Source: Casuarius casuarius
Taxonomy: Eukaryota; Chordata; Aves; Casuariiformes; Casuariidae
Direction of reading: 5' to 3'
Assembly: GCA_003342895.1 (NCBI GenBank)
Contig: PTFA01000042.1
Location: forward strand, 3,599,423-3,663,422
Length of the DNA stretch: 64,000 nt
Part shown: in pieces, positions 1 to 13,300 of the stretch
How the letters are laid out: every line of letters begins with the position of its first letter
How positions within the stretch are numbered: the stretch's first letter is position 1
Program-made: the position numbers and the translations under genes
The notes under the pieces: model-generated
Told to the model about the DNA's origin: nothing
Seen by the model: the letters and a program-made list of their open reading frames with translations, nothing else
Databases searched by the model: none

Positions 1-1188
1 GCAGAGGCTCTCAGTCTGCCTAGTATCCGTGCCCAGACCATGGGCCCCTTACCCAGCCACCAGCTCAGATCTGAAGTCTTTCCACGTTCAGGTCTCCTCC
101 TGCTCACTGGCCACCTTGAAGTTTGCTAGTGGATCACACATGCACACACAGGATTAAATTCACTGGGGAAAAATAAACACACCCAGGTTTTTCCAGTTGC
201 TGCCATATAGGCCTCTCACACTTGCGCATAACACCCTGGCCTCTCAGTTGCTGACGTGTACCTCCAGGGCTGGCACGCAGACCTTTCAATACACAAATGT
301 ACACATGCACAGTCCCTCCAGTTGCTGGCATCTATAAGCTCTATGACCTGTGGTCCCTGCAGTTACTGGCACCCAGGCCTTTAAGCCCTATGGCTCACCG
401 TCCCTTCCCCAGTTGCTGGCACCTGGATGTCTCTTGCATGCCAGTTGTTAGCACCTAGACCTACAAGCCGTGAGACCTGTTGCCATTTCTCCAGTTGCTT
501 GCACTTAGACCTTGCAGTGTTCACACATGGGAATAGAGAGTGAGATTACACATGAAAAAATAAGTTAAGAAAAGGATTTAAAAAGAAGATAAAATAGACT
601 GTGGCGATCAGGTGCGGGGCTCAGTCAGACAAGTGTACTGACCACTAGTCTGCTTGCATGTCACCAGCCCCATTATCCCTGCCTCCTCTCATTTTCCCTT
701 GCTTGTCCCTCCCTGGTTCACCCTGCTCTTTTCCTTTCTCCACCTTTGACCCATAGTAAGTTTTACATAGTCTCACAAACCCTCTCAAATATTCCATAAT
801 ACTCATGGTAATCTAATGGGGTGTTTCTCCCTTCTTATTAGTTACAAAGTTCAGGTTGGTGTTCTTCAAGGCTATGCCTGGGTAGTTTAATGACCTATCA
901 ATCAGTGGCTGAAAAGTTCTGGTCTTCACTGCTGTCTCCATTATTGTCTGCTCGTTAGGCTTGTATGTCTGTGTGTTAAATTTATCACTTTCCTTATTAT
1001 TTGTTGTTTCTATTATACTGAATAGTTCTTAACCAGATAATTTAATGAACCAGATGCTCTTTCTTTCTACATACTCTAACGGTTGTTTTTTTTCTTGGAT
1101 CATAAAATGAATCATGGAAGTATTACATGCCATGTAGAAGAGTTACTGATATATGTTCTGAACATCTTGTTCCTATTTTAAACTTCAG
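1..1188 (+). other. TTC3: TTC3 intron, 3' part
   Basis: No coding exon is visible before the acceptor at 1187-1188. The first 540 bases hold a degenerate tandem repeat, described separately. Bases 600-1180 are unremarkable AT-rich intron. Confidence 0.7.
193..540. repeat. Degenerate minisatellite-like repeat
   Basis: The core CCAGTTGCTGGCACC, with variants, recurs at about 193, 244, 318, 359, 409, 441 and 491. Spacing is 32-74 bases, often near 50, and is usually followed by a variant of TAGACCT. The copies are diverged and the period irregular, so this is an old array or a fragment of an unrecognised interspersed repeat. Confidence 0.55.
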
Positions 1189-1315
1189 ATTTGCAGATGC
1201 GCTGGATCAGTTTATGAAATCACAAACAATGGTTAATCATAAGATTGTACCTGGAGTATTAACGTGGCCCACAACATCTAAGGTCGTTGAAGAGACACGA
1301 ACAGAGAATTTACAG
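1189..1315 (+). CDS. TTC3: TTC3 coding exon 1 of the window
   Basis: 127 bases after acceptor TTCAG, ending ACAG before GTACGT. It encodes FADALDQFMKSQ followed by a short Pro/Thr segment and leaves in phase 0. A second AG at 1195-1196 makes the exact start slightly uncertain. Confidence 0.8.
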
Positions 1316-4300
1316 GTACGTTAATAAATGCTGTTCAGTCAAACTGAGCATTCCCATGTGTGTGTTAAAACTTTAGTGTATTTCACCAAGATTCGTAGTG
1401 TGAATCCTTGGGTTTTTCCCCCCCATACCATTACCAAGACCAAAGAAGGTGAGGGAGAGGCAAAAGGGGGAGTGTTCAGTGTGGAACAGCTGCTATAAGT
1501 GGTGTTGCTGACCATCTAGTGTGTTCTTAATCCCAAGGCCTGGTCTTTGTAGGGATGGAGTGGGGTTTTTTTGTTTTTGTTTTTTTTTGAGGGGGTGTGT
1601 GTGATGCTAAATTGTACGCTGGAAAGCAACCCAATTACAGCGCAAGGGGGTAGAGGGCTCTGTGTAAGGGTCTATGCTTGGATATTTTTATGTAATAGCA
1701 TAGTTCCAATCTGCTCTTACAAGTGATTCGTTATGGGTTAACCTCTTAGTTGCACGTCATCAAACTTCAAATAGATGTGAAAGCTATATACAATATAATG
1801 GTAGAGAGATCTGAATAAAATTGGAATAAGTGAGAATGTGAAGTTGAAAATAACAACAGTGATGCTATAATTAAAACCAAACAGGGGAATTTAACTGTAT
1901 AGTTCTTGGTAAATGCAGTAGGAGTTTTATGGTAAAATTCCTTGTTTGACTTGAAAATTCTAATTTGTGGTTCTGACACTACACATTACTCTTTTGCATG
2001 CTGAAGAGTGTTTGTGGTGGTGGTGGTGGTGGTGTTTTTTTAAAAATACTATAATCAAGTCGCTGTTAATTTGTGAAGGGTTTCCAGATAAACTCATGCC
2101 ATGAAAGACAAGGCATACGAGCTACTCTCTCCATGGAGCTAGTTTGACACAGCAGAGCTTGCTAGGTTATTCAGTGTGTGAACATGCCTATGTCTTTTAC
2201 CTGTTTGTTGCGGAAGCAATGGTGTTGCTGTTCCGTAACAGTGTGTCTGACCTAGTAATTTCTGTTAGACCCCAAGCTGACACTGTAGTAATCTGGCCTA
2301 TATATGGATAGTCTGGGGCTGCTGGAGAGTGGGATGCAGCTATCCGAAATACTGTAACTGGGGGTTTGTTTGTATCTAATCATATTTTATTCATCTGGGC
2401 TTAGTGTCAGCCCTCTGAGACTTGGGTTGACTTTTATATAAAGCCACTCAAATGTCTTTGCCTCATACTTTTTTTTCTGGGAGAATTTACAAGCTCTAGT
2501 GCAGGGCCAGATCTGAGCTGTCTCTGTGTATGTACCTGGTACAGTAACCCGGAAGAGGCACTCCTGAACTTCTGGGAAGTGTCACGAATGAACTGAAACA
2601 CCGTTCTAGTCGCGTTGTCCGAGTGATCTGGCCCATCTTTTTTTGTAGTGGAGACCTTGCTATATCATTATGTACTCAGAGTTGTTAAGCATGTGTAACC
2701 TTAGTCTGATAAAACTCCATGCAGGGAAGCTATGTATACTTAGCTGATAGCAGTTCAAACAAATTTTTGAATGTTTTGATGTAAAAAGGCAAGCTTCTGT
2801 AACTTGTTTTCTTGGTATTAGTTGTCTACTGATCAAAAAACGATGTCTCTTTCACTCCAGAATTTCCTAAAAGCTTATAAGTAGATGTTTGATCTTTTCG
2901 TGGTTTGTGTGTAATTTGTCTTATATCATTTTGTATTTCATAGTTGATGTTAAAGAATTGTATTGAGGAATGCAAGTTCCCTCCAGAACCAGATGCAGTT
3001 TGCCGTTACCAGCAATGCCATGGCCACTCCAAAATCCAAATATTTTTTACAGACCCAGACTTTAAGGTAAATTTTAGTTTAAAAGAGTTTGGGAAATAAA
3101 ACTTCTTGTTTGCCTGTTTTCTGCCCCCTTTCATAATAGAGGGCTATCTGGAAAATACAGTTCTGACATATCTTCTCTTAAATTTTGCACTGTTTTCTGT
3201 TCCTTTTAAAGATGTTAAATTCCTAATTTTAGGGCTTTATACGTATTGCTTGCTGTCAGCAGTGTAAAGTGGAGTTTCACATTAGCTGTTGGAAAAAATT
3301 GAAAACTACAAAATACAGTGATAAAAATGATAAGGTAAGATCTGTGTCACAGGAGAAGCATTTTATTCCTTCTTTTTCCAGTAAGGATTTTAGCATCCAG
3401 TTGTTTGTCATGAATTAAGAGCTACGGCTAGATGTTCTACCCATACTGAAATGATTACTTTTACTTTTTGGTGGGAGGAAAGGCAGGGAAGTGGAGAGTC
3501 TTGCAAAGTTGTATTAATATGCAAGTGTGGGTAAAGTCTGCAGCTTTCTACAGAAGAAAGGCTGCTCTGTGTGAAGGCTTACCATGTTTAGCTTGTTTTT
3601 CTTGCGTCATTTATTTCCTCCCATATGGAAGGAAGTTTGTTTGCTTCCACACTCTTGCTGTTGAAGCAGCAGTCTGAAATTCAGTACACCTAAAGGAATT
3701 TTGCAAAAGACAATTTTGACAACCAGTATAGTATTAAGGGAAATTTAGGGAGATTATGAACTGATTAACTTCAAGAGTCAACATTAGGAATATTTAAGTT
3801 GGAGGGAGAGGGCTTTTCTGTAGCCTTCGGAATAAGGGGTATTATGCCACAGATACAGGACCCTTATGATTTGCAGTCCTTATCCAGTTTCCCAGGACTT
3901 GCTTTCCTCATCCAGTGAGATTTGAGGCCCATGCTAGCTGTAAATACCTTGGTTACCTCAAATTAAGTAACTGTAATCTGTATAAGAACACGGAATTTGT
4001 ATGAATTAAATATTTTCTTTGTGTAACTCATTTTCTCCTACAGGATTTTCTTCAAGAGTTATGTTTCACTCCTGATTGTACAGGCCTTATTTCAAAAATA
4101 GTTATTTTCAGTTCTTCTGGTCTGATAAAATGTGAAGTAAGTAAATATTAATAAGAAATATGAATATCATCTTTAAAATATTTACTCTGGTAGAGTAGAT
4201 GCATTCTAGTCTTTACTTTAACTACAAGTTCATAAGTAATATGCTATCTTCGTTACAGAATCTGAATATTATTTAGAAACTTTAACTGTTCTTTAGCCTG

Positions 4301-7300
4301 GTGGAATAGTTCTGGTCTTATGGTATTGTTAGCTCCTTTGCAGTTACATAGGAGAGCTCTCATTGCAGCTTTATTTTATATTTAGCTTGCACAACACAGA
4401 AGGAACTTGTTTAGTTTAAATTCAAGCTAATCACCCTTGCTAAATAAGTCTGTTAGGACCATGCTCTTACCCTCTGCAGAGTCACTGGAAGATGGATTCT
4501 TCTTCCTTGAGCAGTATTGGTCTGTGAGAAGCAAAAAATGATTGCGAAGTTTGCTTCCTGCCCACCAGGAAAGCAAAATGGCCTCCTGTTCTTCCTGACT
4601 TTTAGTGTTCTCTTTCAACCAGCCTTTTCTGGGGATAAAGATGTGTTGCTATAGTGCAAGTTGTGGTAGTGGAAGCTACTGTTAGGTAGACTTTCATAAG
4701 GCTTAATTAGCCTACAAGGCTGCATTATCTGTTTTGTACTATTACTTTTATTTTTTCCTAAACATCAAATGAATATGTCAATATTTTATTATATTAAAAA
4801 TTAAAATTAATTTTAACTTAAAGTTGAATTTAAATTTAATCAATATGATGTTACTTATTTTGGCAGTTTGAACAAAATATCTCAAGAACTAAGGAATCTC
4901 CAAGAGCCAGTATTAAACAGAAATGTTCAAGGTAAGATCTCTACCATTTAAAATTAAGTTGAATCAAATTGAAAACAAAATTTTTCACTAGGATTGGATT
5001 AGATGCATTTTTAAGAATTGCTAAAATACTACAGATACTTTGGGAAGCTATGTTGCCCTTTGCCTCTGAGATGATGTTCTTAAGTTAGTTGAAATAAAAT
5101 AAATTTTTGCTAGCCTTTGAATATAAATTGCTGCAGTCATCTTTAAGTCCTTATATCTGAAAGCAGCTTTCACTGTGACATCTGTGGGCAGTGAAGTGAC
5201 ATGTTGTTTGGCAAAGCTGTGGTTTGGAGGCTATACATAGACCTCATGGACTGTCTCTTTACTTCTGCTCTTGATCTATATCCTTCATTTGGTGCTAAGC
5301 TACTTAACTGGAACACTAGAAGAATGGCTGACTGTTACTTGTCTTAAGGGATTGGTCATCTTAATTGAACATGCCGTGAAAAGTTGAGTGCATCTAGATT
5401 AGTAATACCACCTCTATGTTCAGTCCGAGACTGCAAGGGTTGTTTGTACAGGAATTGCTGCATGGCGTAAGTTCAACACCATTATTCTACAGCATTTAAT
5501 ATCTAGCAAACTTTATATGAATGCTTGGAAAGTGTAAGTAAAAAGCACTTATAATGATGCTGTATAGCTTTGACATAACTGAGTTTGCACTTTTTGCTTG
5601 AGTAAGGTTATAAGTTATGAGGCACCATGCTGAGAGGATGAACTAAATTCATAAGAAAAAAGTCAAATTCAATATTAATATTTCGTGCAAAATGTTAAGG
5701 TATAGATTTTAAAACACCTTTTGACAGTGTTTCAGGCACTTGATCCTAATTCAGGAATTATTAGTGGGAATAAAAGTAATTGGAAGATTCTTGAGGATAT
5801 TCTTACACTAGTATACTTGATTTTTATGAAATTGTAGTGAAATTGTAGTCTTTTAATAACTTTAAAATGAAAATTAACTATTATATTTTGTAGTCTAATG
5901 GAAGCTTATAGATATTGTAAGAAATAGAAAATAATTTATTATTAACACAGGAATTAAGTATGTTTATTTCAGCTATCATTAGGCTTAATTGCTTTTATCA
6001 GTCTTAGGAAGTTAAAAATGAAACAAGAAAAAAAATTACGAAGAAAACGTGCACAAGAAGATGCACTGAATTCTGCTAAAAAGAAGACAGAAGAAAACCA
6101 AACAGGAAATGAACCATCTCAATGCAATGGTTACAGTGGTATGTGGAATTACAGATTATTATTAAAAGTTATTATGAGGTAGCATAATTAGCATTCTGAA
6201 TGTCCTAAATCAAATTATAACAGAATACTAATAGTGAATGTAATTGCCCCTTAAAAAAAGACTTGCATTTATTCTTAAAAATAGAACTGAAGTAAAAGTA
6301 ATCTTAATTTTTAAATAACTAAGTTGTTAGTGTATGGCTGTTTAAGTTTCTTTAAGAAAACTTTTATTCTTGTTTCATTGATTCATGAATAAGCACTGAG
6401 AGGGCAGAGGCTCAAATTTTACCTTACCTATTTAGAAGTGGTTTTTAGAAAAAGCTTTGTAAAGTTAGGATACTGCTACAGAAAAAACTGAAAACTGAGG
6501 TCAGATAAAGAAAGAACAATTTCCTAACTGGAGAAATTGCAGTAACTTTAGAAGTATGGGAAGTCAAGGGGAAAAAAGATACTTCAAGATGCAAGCCCAT
6601 TGTTCATTAGTGAGATAGGACAAAGGTTTGCTTCTGCATGGGTGCTTGGATATTCAGAAGCATGCCTTGGCTCTGGGAACTGATGCTTGGAGGAGTTCTG
6701 TCTCTGCAGCCCACATACATAAATCTGTACAGACAATTGCTTGAAGCTACTATTACTGGCAGGTAATAACTTTCTAATATTGAATTGAGATAAGAAGCTA
6801 AGGGTTGTTTCTTTGTATAAACCAAATATAAAATTGACAAAACACAGTTTTAAAATGGTAAGGATAGTTTCTATAGAAAGTTGATTATGTTTTTTGACCA
6901 ATTTTAAGTGTTGTGGTAAAGCCAATTTAAAGAAAACACAATTTAGTCAAGATTATCTGTACTTTACCACAATTAAAGAATATCAACTTTAAAAAAGACA
7001 TGAAATCTTGTTTTTGTCCTATTGCAGGTCACGGTCAGTGCATGTATGCTGGTGATCGAGTCCTGCAGCGTATTATTCAAAATGCTGAGCAAATAAAAAC
7101 AGCTGTTCATGATGTTTCCAAACTATTAAAAGAATTGCTTTCATGGTGTGTTATCAGTGAGGAGGATTACGTGTCATATTCCAAAATTACCAGCATGTCA
7201 CATGAAGTGATGGAACAGCTCATCAGTTACTTAATTCAGAAAAAAAACAAAGTAAAAACAAGGGTTTTTATTCATGTGCTGAGTGAGCTGGAAGAAGTAG

Positions 7301-10300
7301 ATCCCAAATTACACAAGTGGATGAAACATCTCAACAGTTTGGGTAGGTCATATGTTTAAATAACAGCAGAAGAACTTAACATGTCATAATCGTTCAGTTT
7401 ACGAATGAAGAGATAACCTCCCTGCTCTCCAATCTTGCTTCCTTAGCTTTAGATCCTAAAAAAGCTGTGTTTTTAATTTGCTTGATCCTTGGTCGTACTT
7501 TCTTTTCTAGAAATCCTGCTATCAGTAACAGAGGAACAACCTTATTTGTCTCAGCAGAAACTTTCAGAAAAAGTAAAGCATTTTAATGTGGGCAGGGCTT
7601 TGTCAGTGTTGAAAAAAAGAATCAAGAGTTTCTAAATCTTGAAAGCCCAAAACAGGCTTAAATAAGAATAGGTATAAATCATTTATTTCTGGAAAACAAA
7701 TCACGATTTTTTTTTTTTTGTAATATAAATTTAGCTGGCTATATAACTTGGAAGTAATTTAACTTGATGTTTTTGGTAGTGTTGGCTTGCTGCGCAGTTT
7801 CCTATTGAATTTATACCTGAATGAATGCGTAAGCTTTGTTACAGGCAAAATAGGTATCAAAGATGCCAAAAATTTGGACAAGATTTTCTTTTTTTTAATT
7901 CTATTATGTTGCTTCCATGTCCTTAAAGAGTTTATATATATTTCTTATACTGATTGTTCAAGAAAAGTAAACTTTATATAAACTCATTGATAACTTCTGT
8001 TTGCATTTTGCAAGATAGAATAGGTTTTCCATGTTCTAATATAGCTACCTTATATCTGGAACAAACTGCTTCTCTTTGAAGAAGAATATCATACTTTAAG
8101 CACTAAATGAGCTCTGAGGCCTGAATGAAATGTTGGCTTTTTTCTCCTCTTTTAGGCCTGAAAGCTACAAAGACCTTTCTCCTTCAGTATGGAGATTTTT
8201 TAAAAGAGCTTGACCTTTGTATTTTATCCACACTCTGGAATGAAAAATATGGTAATAAACTGGACTATGTGATGACCAGTTCTGAAGACAAAGAAATTCT
8301 TGATTATTTCCTACAAGCGCCTTTGGAGAAAGCCCGTTGTTTTATATGGCTTTTAGAAGATAACAGAGAAAAATATGCATTTCTTCATCAAGCTTTAGAT
8401 GAATTCTTTGATAAAATGGGTAAATATATAAAGCTTTTCATTCTTATGAGCACTGTACTCTGCCTGTTTTTACGCTTCACTTGATGCGCTCAATAAAATG
8501 ATGAAACTCAGCCAGTTACTAACCACTTCATTAATGGAATCTTCCGTGTTCAGTGCTTAAAATGCAGTATAGTCTAAAAAGGCAAGCTGTCCTTTAAAGG
8601 CTACATTCTACTGTTTGTGTCCCATTTTCCAAGACTGGTGCACAAACTTACCTTTACGCAGTCCAACCAAAATAACTACTTCTCCCTAAGTCTTATGAAG
8701 GTTCTGCACCTGCAGTCTTTGAGATGCTTTAGTGATGTTTGATGAAGGAGGATTATAATGATTATTACTATAATTTCAGAGTTTGATGTTATAAATTACA
8801 TGAAAAAGTACTGTTTCTGTTCAAAGAAAGTGACTTTAATTGTTATCCTTTCAATAGATGACCCTACCATTATATTAAAGAAGCAGGAAAATGAAGATAT
8901 GTCAGTAAGTTAATTTTATGTCTATTTTGGTATAAGTTCAAAAGCAAACAAGTGTTTGCATTTCATAAAAATGCACAAAAGCAAATGAGAAATGTATTAT
9001 TTTACATCATCTTCAGATGTGATAGAGATTTACAATTTATTCTTTTTGGCCTCCTCCCCATTTCTTAAAGTATCTGAAGAGTGCATTCCTTTTTTCCTAA
9101 ACTTTTGTTAGTAAAATACTTGTTTAGGATCTTCTCTTTAGTGAAAACCCAAACCAACAAGGTACATTTTAGGCTTTGAAGGAGGAAGATAAAAGGGAGT
9201 GGAGTTGCAGTGAAAGTGGAGGGGGATGCGGTGTTGTGCTTTATCTGTTCTTTCAGATGGGGCAAATGAGGCAGTCTGGTGCATGGGGGTAGCATTTACA
9301 TATTGCTTGATAGCAGCAGTTTGATGTTAAATGTAGAAAAGTTCTCTCTAAAAAGAGCATTGGGGAATGGAAAAAAAAAAAAAAGTGTGCCCAACTTGCA
9401 AACAGACTTTTGCTAGTTGCCATATCTGCATATTCACCATAACAACTGGAATTGAAGCCTGGTTCTTTCTTGAACATGCGTAATTTGTAGTAATGCTAAT
9501 TGTACTATATATTTCACAGTCCAAAGCAACATGTGAGGAGGAAGTGCATCTAACTTTACTTTCAGATGTCATTAAATTGTAGGGCTTAGGAATTAGAAAT
9601 TTGTTCACTAATAAGCAAAGTAAATTTGAAGGGATTGAGACAAGCATTTTGCATTCTCACTGCAATTTTGCAGATGCTTTTCAGATTAAAGCCATTACTT
9701 TTAAAAACTACATCATTCTGAATCATTTCTTGGTTAGTATCTTGAGTGTTAATAAGGTCTTTTTAACTGGCAGAAGTGTATTATGTGATTTCAGTTAATT
9801 ATGTGTTTGAAGCACTCTCCTTTAAAATTGCTCTAGTAACTTTGTTTTTTTTTCCTGTTTCAGACTAATGGTATCAAGGTTAAAAACAAAAACAGAAGGA
9901 AAAAGTCAAAAGACTCACGGGTCAGTAATGTTTTAGCTGTTTACTATAAATAGATTATTTATTTACTGGAATTGCTAAGAGTTCATTTGTGTAGAGGCTG
10001 TTTTCCTAAATAACTTGTGGAGACTCGATCTTGAGGTAGTTTTCCCTGAAGTCGAAAATACTGTAAAGACCCAATTAATACAATTTTAATTGTTTTGTTA
10101 CAATAGGAATTTGTCACTATTAAAGAGCTTTTTAAATTTGAAAAGAAACCCCAGTTATTTATAAATAATGCTAGCTTTGATCATGTACAAATACCCTCAG
10201 TCTTTCCACCAAGAATGCCTTCATACTAAACCACTGTTTCAATCTTCATTTCCCATATGGGAAAAAGATGAACCTTCTGTGAATATGGCAGAGCATGAGA

Positions 10301-13300
10301 GGAAGAATCAGAACTACTGCAATTACGTGTACGCTGCACTATATAAGTAACATTTTATGCTCCACATCATTTTGCAATGACAAGTAACGAATTTGGAAAA
10401 GGACTCTCTGTGAGTCATTTCGAGAAAGCAAAATGTGTCCTTATACCTCTCAAAATAGATTTGAAGTTGTATCTTCAACTGGCTTTTCTGATAATTTTTA
10501 AGGACATATCAGTGATTGGAGAAGCAAAGAATGTTCCATTTAATGCTCAGAAAAATATTAGTTCAGTAAATGTTCAGTACTTTATAGATGTCACAAGCAA
10601 TAATATCCTAGTTGGCATATATGCTGTCTTTTGTCCTGCTTTTTTGGAATCTTGCTGAAAGCATCGATTACAATCTTGGTGATTTTTCTCCATGTTCCCA
10701 GCCTTTTTGTTTTTTTTTTTTTAAGTTTTATTAGAATTTCAAAAGTTAAGGTCTTTACTATTGTCATCAACTGGCTTTTTCTATTCCTTCCTTACATCCA
10801 CATATATAAGTCTATATTTTTCTAAAGTTACTAGATTAAAAAAAAAATTAAATAAAATGCTTCTAATGGTGAACATAAGAGGACTAATATTAAAACTATG
10901 TGGAACTAGGGGTAACTGAAAACTTACTTTTAGTAAAATTACTAAAGCTCAATGGGTCTTAAATGTAAAGGAAGAGATTCCTGGAAAGACAGTTGATATG
11001 CAGCCCAATGGAAGGAAGTTAAACAGAAGTGTTAGCAAAAAATGAGGCCATAGCTTTTCTGTTTGCTTGCTTGCTTTTTTTTTTTTTTTTTGTAATCTGA
11101 ACTTGGTGGAAAAATCAGGCACATTTAGGATTTAGATGAAATCAATAAAAAGGATAGGCTGGGCTGAATATCCCAATTTCTCCATCTGGAATAAGTTCTG
11201 AAGAAGAAACTAGTAATTTAATTATTAAAAACTTTCTGGAGAGGGTGCAGTATGGGTAATTATACTTACCTGGGTTGAGTTTTGCTGTTCATTTTCTGGC
11301 ATCTGAACACAGTAAAGTTACAGAACAACATTCTGGGTAAATAAGTTACTCAAACTCTTTAGAGCAGTTCATTTTGTATATTCTATTGTGAGCTTAAAAA
11401 TAATAATCTGTTTTTAATTAGTCTATTTTAGTATTGTCCAGTGGAGTTAGTACAGCACCACGAGAAGAAGAAAAAATATTTATAGAAGAAAATACTTTGT
11501 AAGTACCACCATGCAATTTTGTTTCATTGCCCAAACTCCAAAGTGCTTTGCAGGTAACAGAGAAGATAGAAACACCAAGTCCGGGTTCGCATCTCAGTGT
11601 TTTTTGATAGGACCTTGGTATAAGCTTGTGTAGTGCCATTACTTCTGTGCCCCCAGGATGGGTGTAAGGGGTTTTATTTGGTAATTAAACTTTAAAAGGC
11701 TATAAGAGGCAACCGCATGGTGACCTGGCTGCAGCCCAATGCATTTTCTAGGCTAAAAACTGTTCTTTCACGTAAGATCTTCCTTTCCTCCTATCCCATT
11801 TTAATGTAAGAAGAAATTGGTTGACAAATTAGTATGTATTCCATCAGTCACAGCTGAACTTTGCTATCCAAACTAATTCAAGCAGGTGTGATGCTGAATT
11901 GAGATCCTCTCTAGCACGTGGCTCAGAATGTGTGTGACTCAGAATTCATCAGGAGTTGAACTCTTGCATTCTCTAATAAGCAAACAAAAACAGGCTTAGA
12001 TGGGAAAACTGCTAGGCAGGGCTAAGCCTTGTTACTGCTGGTTGGTAGCAGGTCATTTATTATCTATCCTAAGAATTTTAGCAGTTAAATATTCTGGAGA
12101 TAATGTTTGTTCTGGTTGTTAGAAAACAGTTTGGTGTTGGGGTGTTTTTATAGGACTATGTAGTTACCATGAATTGTTTTCAGTATATGTGAAAAATATG
12201 TTTACTTTCTGAGAAAAACATTACTGTTCATATGCTTTTTTACTGTTACAGCGATTTTATGAATCCTTATGAACCATTTGTAATCCCAGATTATCTTCGG
12301 GGTCAAATGGAGGAATTTGAAGCTCTCTGTGATGTTTCAAATAGTAATGGTTATCAAAGTCTTTTGGATAATAATTTGGATCCAACCTGTGAGAGTTTAT
12401 ATGAGTATGTATACATTTCTGTGTTCAGCAGTTTTAAGGATTTAATTTTCTAGCTTATATGCATGTAAATTCTGTGCCTTTGCATTAGAGAATTAGCGTT
12501 ACTGTATTTCCAGAAAGAAGTGGCAGTATTAGTCAGGAATAAAACATCTTCAATTCTGGGTGTAGAAGCAACTGACAATAACTAATAATACTACATTTTT
12601 AGACCAGTGCAGGAAAACTAAGGCCTTGAACTTACATTTGTGAATGTGCATGTAAATAACAAAGGAAAACAGTCAAATAAGAACTGGAGTTTTGCTCTGA
12701 AGCAGTAAGCAGGATGATACTTCTGACATCTGAAGATGGAATTGCCCTGTTTGCTTTACTGGTGATCATAGTAGTCGTTCCTAGTCAAGTCAAAATTAAG
12801 GCATACAAAAATACATAGAAGATATTTCAATACAAATTTTATTAATGGTTATGTTTGATGCGTATCTCTGTGTATTAGCAACTTATAGATCACCAGCTTT
12901 ACATTACAGAGACTTGCTTCTGTTCGACTGAATTATCCTGTGTTGGTACTTTGGAGTTTGTTTGGTGAATGAGGCGAAGATTTGGTTTGTGCTAAGCACC
13001 GAACTGAAAGATTATGTGTACAGCTCAGATGTTTTCATTAACTGTTATCAGAAAACCTTTGTTAGTCTATGTTTATATAGTATTGGATTGTTAACCAATG
13101 GATTGTGGCGGGGGGCCTCAGGCCCCCCAAAAATGCAGATGGGAGATGCTTTTTTTTTTTTCTTGGACTTGAGTCTTTCTATCTCAGTCATATGACAGAG
13201 CGTCTTTTTAGTCCGCACATTCTTTATTGAAGTGCTCAGTGTAGGTAAAGGGGGCTTTGCTTTTTTTTCTCCAAAGGCTTATAAATTGGATAATAAAGTA

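Noticed and set aside
10377..10658. 93-codon ORF following the frameshifted TTC3 exon
   Set aside because: It could be more TTC3 coding sequence, but it needs a second frame change, has no clear acceptor, and its hydrophobic composition fits AT-rich intron.
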